Shown piece after piece: positions 57,236 to 64,000 of a stretch of 64,000 nt of DNA. Position 1 is the first letter of the stretch, and each line of letters opens with the position of its first letter. Source of the stretch: Cercospora beticola (lineage: Eukaryota; Ascomycota; Dothideomycetes; Mycosphaerellales; Mycosphaerellaceae); contig NC_088936.1 of assembly GCF_033473495.1 (NCBI RefSeq), positions 5,146,001 to 5,210,000 on the forward strand, in the 5' to 3' direction. Below the pieces are notes generated by a model, which saw only the letters and a list, made by a program, of their open reading frames with translations, was not told the DNA's origin and did no database searches. The position numbers were made by a program, and so were the translations under genes.

Positions 57236-59845
57236 TTACTGATCTTCCTGGAACTTCGGGATCCCGCCTACCGCATGTGTATTCATTATGGAAGATAATG
57301 CCATGGCGAGCCGGGATGTTGTAGCACTGTTTGCCATGATACGCGATGCTTCCTTGAACAGCCGTGCCGAGCTCCGCTCTGCATCAAGCAGACCAATGCC
57401 GGCGAGGTGTGGTTGGCAGTCGTGCCGTCCACTGAGCCAGTCCTCTCTCTCATCATCAGGATCCGGCTGATCGAGCCTGATGATTCTGCTGGGCCTCGCT
57501 CCATCTTGCTGTGGTATTGTTGACGACGAAGAGCGCAGCCCAAGCTCAATATACACGTAGATGTACAGTACGCATATCAACAGACACATTGTGTCGATGT
57601 GGCTGAGAGCTTTGATGGTCCGGAAGTACTGAAACAATTGCGAGGCCTCGAAAACACAATCGTTTGCTCGTTTGCCATTTTCTCTGAACGTATCACAAAG
57701 TTGCCTGCGAGCTTCACTGGCACCGTACTCTGTCGTTTGCCATCTGGTGGCCCGACACAAAGTCCTGAGAGGTGTGAAATCCAGGATCCGGATGATCCTG
57801 ACCATTATACTGTAATCGCTTGAGATCGTGGCTGCTTTTGCGGGGTTCAAAGGCTCAGCAAAATCCAGTTGCGACATTGTGTTGAAAGCTCTTCGTTGAA
57901 TATCTGCCATACTTCCGGCAGCAGGCGTGGTGCTGTCGGCGGATATCTGACCGATTCCTATGCCCATCGCTCGCTCGAGGTTCTGCGTTTGATTTAGCTG
58001 AACGGAGGTGGAAAGCAACAATGCCAGCTGCGCCGAAGGACCGACGTCTTCCTGCAGCGTGCCTTCGATTCCGATTTGAGCGAGTACCGCACACAATGAT
58101 CGCGGACTCTGTGCGGGAGGAAGTGATTGCCATTGCGATTGGTTCGCTTGCCAATGAGACTCGTGGCTGGGCAATGGCAGGTGTAATTCGTGCATAGAAA
58201 GCAGCGTGGGTAGCATGAAGAAGACTGATTGCAAGCACTCCGTTACTAACATGGCAGATCAGTATACCCGGCTACCATAAGGGATTGCTGAAGACACTTA
58301 CTCCAAGCAAAGTAGAGCACACGACGTTTCGACTCGCTCTGAATCCATTGCAGCCAAGGATCACTTGTATCATCGGCCGATTGCTGGCTGCGCAGTATGG
58401 TGCCCTCTTGCGAGAGCAGTTGCCTGCAAAGCGTGGCAAGCACATTCCTGTATAGCTGCAAGTGCACAATTGCTGCGTTGTCTCCAGCGAACCAGAGCTC
58501 ATGTTGGAAGAGTAGAAGTGACTGCATGCCCATCAGTGGGTCGCCGCTAACGATCAATCCTACCTGCGCATTCGTGAGCCAGCTTACTTCTGGTTACTAA
58601 GCTGCAAACTTACCTCTCTTGAGAGCATGTGACGCGCAAGGCGATGTAACAGACCCACGTGTCTTGACTTTTCGCCAGCTGAAGAATACTGACAACCGAT
58701 GCAGGCAACAGCTAGAACAAGCTGCCACGCCTCTGGACAAGGCCGAAATGTGGGCAAGTGCAGCAGTGGCATACGAGGATGATAGTGCTCAAAGTACAGC
58801 TGAATGTAGGCATCCAAGTGCTGCAGAGATGGGAATGTACTCGCCAACGCATCAGCTTCACTCGAAGGAAGATCGTTCCTGACGAAACGCAGAATGCGCG
58901 CGTGGGTCTCGGGTCCGACTTGTGGAACGTGCGGTATGTATTCGGCAGTCAAGATGTCGTCTTCCTCGGTCGTGAGGCTTTCTTGTTCCAGCACGCTTCT
59001 CACGTCTAGAGAAGGAGGTGGAGATGCGATGTAAGTGTTGTGCTGTTGCATCGAGGTTGGCAAGGCAGTCAGAGAGCTGCCGCCTACGAAGAAATCCCAC
59101 ACATCATCCGGACCTAATTGCGGGATGGGAGAAAATGGAAACGCGAACGAAGGCGACAGAAAGTCGTTGGCTGGAGTCTCGACATGAATTGGCGTTGGAA
59201 AGGCTGCCGTCGTCTGCTGAGTCGGCAGATTCATGTTCTCCATGGCGGGATTCTGTAACGAGTCGCCCGAAAGTAGACCATGGGAGTCCACAGCATCACC
59301 ATCACTCTGTGGGATCAGGGTCGCAGACCTGGCACCGTTGTCAAGAGGGTTCAGATCAACAAACTCATCCAGCGGGCCGTCATTGTTGAAGCTGTGTGCC
59401 TCAGATTCTCCTGGCGCAGGGTCTCGGTATGTGCAGACACGACCACGGGCGGCACAATTACTGCAGTCTGCAAGTCCAGTACCATCGCAGCGTTGTTTGG
59501 CCTGGGCACAAGCAAGACAGGCGTGACGATGTGGATGTGCATTCTGTTGCGTCCATTCCGCAAGTGCCGCGGAGCCATGTGTGCTCATATGCCGCTTGAG
59601 AGTGTCCCTACATGCATCATTGCTTAGTCCTGCTGGGCTCGCTCGATTGATTCCTTTGGTGGAGATGCCTACCTCCGCGGAAAGCTCCTGTCACAGAACT
59701 GGCATTGATGCGGGCGGGCTCCGGAATGCCGATCGAGGTGGCGATTGAGATGTTCGCGGCGCCGGAAAGTCAGATCGCAGTGGTGACAAACGAGCGATGC
59801 CGTGCTCTCCCGAGTCCGAGGTGCCTCATTAGCAGTGGGTGCCAT
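57236..59845 (-). CDS. Transcription factor with two C2H2 fingers plus Zn2Cys6
   Basis: Four exons, 59845-59673, 59607-58614, 58563-58302 and 58224-57236, predict 805 residues. Finger 1 is C20-x2-C23-x12-H36-x3-H40. Finger 2 (C48, C51, H64, H68) is split by the first intron of 65 nt. A fungal binuclear cluster follows with Cys at 88, 91, 98, 106, 109 and 116. Residues about 330-800 match the fungal transcription factor regulatory domain (IQLYFEHYHPRMPLLHLPTF, then helical repeats). The introns have GTAGGC, GTAAGT and GTAAGT donors. The position inside the locus suggests a pathway-specific regulator. The frame is open throughout, unlike the NRPS. Target sites were not identified. Confidence 0.88.
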
Positions 59846-60244
59846 GCCATACAGTGCCAGCGCGAGGGAGTGGGAGATCCGGAAATTGTCCAGCGAAGAG
59901 CTGCGGGGGCGGGGAAATTATATACAAGATTGCAACCTCAGCGGCCCGTGTCGGATTCGCGCTAGAATATCACCGAGGCGTGCATGGAAGGCGGAGAAGC
60001 TTGTTGGTAAACCTTGATCTCCTCTGGGGAAAGTACAGAGGGGTCTGAGTTGGTCGCAATTGCCGGTAACGAAGAGACATTGATGTCGGTTTGGAATCGA
60101 AGATCTTCAGGTCTCAGTTGATGCCTGAGGCATTACTTCGGTGTTTCATTCGACTCCATCCGAAAACGACACGAATTATGCAACACTCTCCTCTACATAT
60201 GTCTACACTATACTCGGCACTATTTCCACACGACCCGTATGCGC
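59846..60244. other. Intergenic, regulator promoter
   Basis: 399 nt between the regulator start and the stop of the aldo/keto reductase gene, both on the minus strand. No gene was recognised. Confidence 0.5.
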
Positions 60245-61320
60245 TCATGAAGGCTCGGTCTGACCCATCGAGGCCTGTCGCGCCTTCTCCATATGCGGAT
60301 GGTCGTAGAAGACCTTTCCTTCTGGACCATCCTGCTTAGCCGCTTCCTCAATCGCATCGAACACTTCGCCGGCTACAGGCGGCTCCTGCGATGACAGCTT
60401 CACGGTCCCCTGAACGCGCTCAGCCTTGGATGAGGAAGTCACCACGATTCCGTTGAGCCGATAATACGCCCACGATAGCAGCAAGTCGCCAGTAGAAAGG
60501 CCTGTCTGCTTCGAGGCTGACTCCAGCTGCCGCAGCAAGGCTGAAGTATCTGCAGAAGGCAGACGCCCGGAAATGGCAGTCAGGAAGCCGTAGTCTACAG
60601 CCATCGTCAGCACTCTGGTCCTCAAATTGAAATTGGCCTGAGCATACTCATATGGACGATTCCATGCTTGCTTTCGTATGCATGCAGCGCACGAAACTTG
60701 TCATCAAATAACAGGAAAGGATTGAATTCGTACTCGTTGAGCTGTGGCGGATGTTTGAGATCTGAAGCGTTCATGATGTCGTGGTAATCCGCAAGGGTCC
60801 TGCGAATGCCCAGGTCAGCCACGACGGTACTGCATCAGACCACAAACACTCACCAATTAGACACTCCAATAATTCGAGCGATGCCCTGGTCTTTCAGCTC
60901 TTCCAGGACTCGCCATGCTTCCCGGTTCGACAACTGCCCAGCATACCCTCGAGGCGGAAAGTGCAGCTGCAGGACATCGACATAGCCAGCGAGCCCAAAA
61001 CGATCAATCTCTCGCTTTGCGTTCTCGATCATGTGGTCTCGTCCGCGACAGCCGAGTATGGCATATGTGTTCAGCTTCAAGCTCAGAAAGATCTCGTGTC
61101 TCTGCAGACCACTGGATCGCAGCACTTCTGCAGCACTTTCGTTGTTGGTGTACAAATCGCCAGTATTGAAGTGTCGAAATCCGGCTGCTATCGCTTGTCG
61201 TACTTCTTTGCTGCTGTCTGTTGGCAGTGGGTATGCATGATTTGGTGCCCATTTCATCAACGAACCGAGACCAAATGCCAAGCGTGGCACAGCCACGCCT
61301 CCGATGTTGATGGTAGCCAT
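60245..61320 (-). CDS. Aldo/keto reductase
   Basis: Three exons, 61320-60854, 60799-60648 and 60594-60245, with introns of 54 nt (GTGAGT) and 53 nt (GTATGC), predict 322 residues, the usual family length. AGFRHFNTGDLYTNNE is the active-site segment: the Tyr is present, but the conserved Asp of the D-T-A motif is Asn. Lys (FLSLKLN) and His (LQLHFPP) of the tetrad are kept. IARIIGVSNW spans the first junction. It reduces carbonyls with NADPH; the substrate is unknown, and the Asp-to-Asn change could lower activity. It is divergent to the FAD monooxygenase at 61644. Confidence 0.87.
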
Positions 61321-61643
61321 TGTGTCCCACAGCAGATTGAAAGCACAAGCAACAGTGCAAGGGAGCACTTTTGAAAGGCCGAACGGCTGACGGTCTCTGG
61401 CATCGCCCGAAGTGCCGTATACTACGAGGTATCCCTGCAAGCTTTGGCTTTGCGGGGTACGCCGGCTGTGGAGAAGAGCGTGTCACCAGTCGACAGTACT
61501 CCGTCAATACACGTTTGGTCTATTATGGGGTTCGAAGCAAGACGCGGAACATTTGGGCAGCCGGACTGGGGATAAAGGCTGCCTTTCTCGAACAGTTCGG
61601 CCTTAAAAGACAATTTTGCCAACATCGCTCCATCTTGGACAAC
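61321..61643. promoter_or_regulatory. Shared divergent promoter, reductase / monooxygenase
   Basis: 323 nt separate the two start codons, so both genes are probably switched together. A plus-strand frame is open upstream of 61644 but lacks conserved sequence. No binding site was assigned. Confidence 0.5.
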
Positions 61644-63029
61644 ATGCCTGCATCAAGCTCCCAGCACAGTGGCCACACAGAGTCAAAGCCGCGCCAGATC
61701 AAGGTCGCCATCGTCGGAGCAGGTATCTCTGGTCTCGCCGTCGCCAATGGATTGCTCAAGGATCCGGCCGGCAGATTCGATGTCCAGGTATACGAGCGCG
61801 ATACAGTTGCATTCGACTCGGAGCGTGGCGGCTATCAATTACGAATCAGCTCGAATGGCCTGAATGCTCTGCGAACTGTTTCTGATCGCGAGCTCTGGGC
61901 CTCGCTCCGCGAAACATGGGCAGGCGACGAGGCCAGAGCTCCGGCGATAGTTGACCCCAACTTCAACCTCCACCTTCGCCTCGCCGATCTGAAATTGTAC
62001 CCTTCGAGTCGGCCGGTCCCACGCACTGGACTTCGACGTGCTCTTCTACAACCTCTACTTTCGCAGAAGAGGGTACATTTCAACCACAGCCTTACACATT
62101 TCGACTACCTACCAGAAGAACAAGGCGGTGTGGACCTACACTTTGAAGGGAAGCAGTCGCAGTATGCCGATATCGTGGTTGCTGCCGATGGCAGTAACAG
62201 TCGAATCAATCGACAAGTTGGTCTCAACAACAAAGTCAAGCTCGAAAACTGGACTTTGATTCAGTCTCGAGCGGGCATCGATCGCTCTGTACGAGACAAG
62301 CTGCCCAAATCGCTGATAGATTCTGGCTCTGTGCTGTTCCTGGGTGGCCGACATGCCTCTGGCTTTGCTTCTGTCTATGATCCCAAAGCCGACCTGGGAA
62401 CTGGTGGAACAGAGACGTATACCTTGTTTTGGTCAATCCTGGTGCCCAGTGTGCGCGGAAAGCAGATGCTACAACAAGCGAACGATGACCCGCAAAAGGT
62501 GCTTCACTATCTGCTGGACTATCTGCGTCAGGACCTCGGGTATGAAGAGGCTCTACCTTTCATCATGGAGTCAGCGACCGAGCATCTTCGCACAGGACTT
62601 CTCACAAGTTCGGTCAAGCCGAAGAAGAGCTGGCGAGACAATGACCCAAGACATGGCCGAGTGATTCTGCTTGGAGATGCAGTTCATCCTATGACACCAG
62701 GAAGAGGAATGGGGGCAAACCAGGCTCTTACTGACGCCGGTAAACTGGTCAAGCTGTTTCAGGGGACACAATTCGCAGAACGCGTCCCCTCTGACGGGGA
62801 GCTTGCGACTTTGGTGCACCAATTTGACAAGGAGATGTACGGACGAGCTTTTAAGATGGTCAAAGCGAGTGAGAGCGTCACTGATCTGGACCTGACGACT
62901 GCAAGTGGCAGACTGTTAATCAAAGTGATCGGTGTCGTCCTGACGGTTCTCGGCTGGGGAGCGTCGGCTTTGGAGACCATCGGACTCAAAGAACGAGAAG
63001 ACCTCGACTTCACCTCGTACAAAGAATAA
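61644..63029 (+). CDS. FAD-dependent monooxygenase
   Basis: A single exon of 461 residues from the ATG at 61644. The Rossmann motif VAIVGAGISGLAVANGLL lies at about residues 20-37. VVAADGSNSRIN is the DG motif, and GRVILLGDAVHPMTPGRG is the GD motif that binds FAD ribose, typical of salicylate-hydroxylase-like group A monooxygenases. The C-terminus has a hydrophobic helix (LLIKVIGVVLTVLGWGASAL) that may anchor the enzyme to a membrane, as in some meroterpenoid or polyketide monooxygenases. A tailoring role is inferred from position. Confidence 0.87.
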   Translation: MPASSSQHSGHTESKPRQIKVAIVGAGISGLAVANGLLKDPAGRFDVQVYERDTVAFDSERGGYQLRISSNGLNALRTVSDRELWASLRETWAGDEARAPAIVDPNFNLHLRLADLKLYPSSRPVPRTGLRRALLQPLLSQKRVHFNHSLTHFDYLPEEQGGVDLHFEGKQSQYADIVVAADGSNSRINRQVGLNNKVKLENWTLIQSRAGIDRSVRDKLPKSLIDSGSVLFLGGRHASGFASVYDPKADLGTGGTETYTLFWSILVPSVRGKQMLQQANDDPQKVLHYLLDYLRQDLGYEEALPFIMESATEHLRTGLLTSSVKPKKSWRDNDPRHGRVILLGDAVHPMTPGRGMGANQALTDAGKLVKLFQGTQFAERVPSDGELATLVHQFDKEMYGRAFKMVKASESVTDLDLTTASGRLLIKVIGVVLTVLGWGASALETIGLKEREDLDFTSYKE

Positions 63030-63468
63030 ACGCCAATATGCACTACCGCCAACAGCCAACTCTTCAACACTATTCTTTTCATTGTCTGTAAGCTATGTCC
63101 TCGAGCTCAATAGCTGCTTCCAACCCTGTGCATCCGAAACGCGGCTGCCCCGCAGATCCGGAGTCCCCACTATCAAGCTTGAACCTGTACCAGGAATGCC
63201 ACTGTAGTTCCTAGTAGTGTCAGCCTCGTTCAAAGAAGATTGCTAGTCGAGTCTGACGGCAACTGTTGTCGGGGTCAGGGTTTCTGCCTATATTGCGGAG
63301 TACAGGCAGTCAGCGGCCGAGTATGCGGAGCTAAGCCCACGACTCCACTCTTTTTGGGTCACTGTCGTCTGTAGCTTGGCCAAACAACTCGACCTCATAT
63401 ACATCCATTGTGTTGCGCGAGAACCAGACTGAAAGACAGCCCGAAACAAAAAGATAGCGAAACCAAGT
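63030..63468. other. Intergenic, no gene seen
   Basis: 439 nt between two plus-strand FAD monooxygenase genes, probably the 3' UTR and promoter. Confidence 0.5.
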
Positions 63469-64000
63469 ATGACGGAGCAAATGCACCCTGTTATCATTAT
63501 TGGTGGTGGACCAGTGGGTCTCACATCCTCTATTCTTCTCTCTTTGCGGAAGATCCCGCACATTCTCTTCGAGCGGCATCCTTCGACATCGATTCATCCC
63601 AAAGCCGCAGGCATCAATCAACGCACGACCGAGATTTTCCGCGTGATGGGAATCGAGGACGAAGTCTATGCACATGCCGCACCTCCAGAAATCGCCGGAC
63701 GAACAGCGTGGTATACTTCTCTCGGACCCGATGGCAAAGAGATCTTTTCTCGAGATGCGTGGGGCGGAGGCATTTATGAAGAAGAGTATGCGAAGCATAG
63801 TCCTTCGCGATACTGTATCCTGCCCCAAATTCGATTGGAGCCAATCCTGAAGCGACGAGCGATGGAGCTTAATCGCACTGGCATTTTGTACAATCATGAG
63901 GTCTTGACTGCTGAGAACGCGGATGATAGAGCTACGGTGACTGTGAAGAATCGGACTACAGGCGAAATATCTGAGCATCATGCACGCTATCTCATTGTCT
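63469..64000 (+). CDS. FAD-binding monooxygenase, phenol-hydroxylase type, partial
   Basis: The frame opens at the ATG 63469 and is still open at the window end after 177 codons. VIIIGGGPVGLTSSILLSL is the FAD Rossmann motif. FERHPSTSIHPKAAGINQRT with TEIFRVMGIEDEV is the second block typical of PF01494 phenol 2-monooxygenases and polyketide hydroxylases. Only the N-terminal third is visible. It is the second flavin monooxygenase in tandem, so the cluster very likely continues to the right. The minus-strand frame over the same DNA is a shadow. Confidence 0.85.
   Translation, partial: MTEQMHPVIIIGGGPVGLTSSILLSLRKIPHILFERHPSTSIHPKAAGINQRTTEIFRVMGIEDEVYAHAAPPEIAGRTAWYTSLGPDGKEIFSRDAWGGGIYEEEYAKHSPSRYCILPQIRLEPILKRRAMELNRTGILYNHEVLTAENADDRATVTVKNRTTGEISEHHARYLIV

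Overview
The window reads as nuclear DNA of a filamentous ascomycete (Pezizomycotina; a Dothideomycete is a guess, not a result). The evidence is short spliceosomal introns of about 44-97 nt with GT...AG ends in most genes, a HET-domain gene, Zn2Cys6 and other fungal-type regulators, a fungal non-ribosomal peptide synthetase (NRPS), a BAHD-type acyltransferase and a fungal P450. I saw no rRNA, tRNA, CRISPR or intact transposon. Gene models below were built by reading splice sites by eye, so exon edges are predictions.

Left third (1-24.3 kb), mostly a mixed housekeeping and accessory region: an Afg2/Drg1-like tandem AAA ATPase; a degenerate ~97-bp tandem repeat array; an mpaB/rubber-oxygenase-like membrane protein; a macrodomain-SirTM fusion (reversible protein ADP-ribosylation); a TMEM135-like membrane protein; a transcription-factor-like protein lacking a zinc cluster; a MAPEG protein; a BAHD-type acyltransferase; a HET-domain gene divergently paired with a TPR-ankyrin-TIR-like gene; a cysteine-rich type I membrane protein; and a tiny three-exon gene for a secreted 12-cysteine protein at 23941-24306.

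Middle (24.3-33.0 kb): a four-exon P450, a 2.4-kb stretch without a recognisable gene, a 2EXR/F-box-like protein, the tRNA dihydrouridine synthase Dus4, and a GT25 glycosyltransferase.

Right half (33.7-64 kb): a secondary-metabolite cluster. Its core is a ~15.9-kb NRPS on the minus strand with five adenylation-thiolation-condensation (A-T-C) modules and a terminal condensation domain. The reading frame is broken: two in-frame stops, a 13-nt slippage-type frameshift, a deletion removing the core of the fourth A domain, and a one-base frame break inside the catalytic motif of the fourth C domain. It is therefore annotated as a pseudogene. The genes beside it look mostly intact: two different Fe(II)/2-oxoglutarate-type oxygenases (Asp/Asn hydroxylase family and TauD family), a fungal hypothetical protein that also has a frame break, a CocE/X-Pro-type hydrolase, a regulator with two C2H2 fingers plus a Zn2Cys6 cluster, an aldo/keto reductase, and two FAD monooxygenases, the last cut by the window edge. 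The picture is a biosynthetic locus whose scaffold enzyme has decayed while tailoring genes and the likely regulator remain open.
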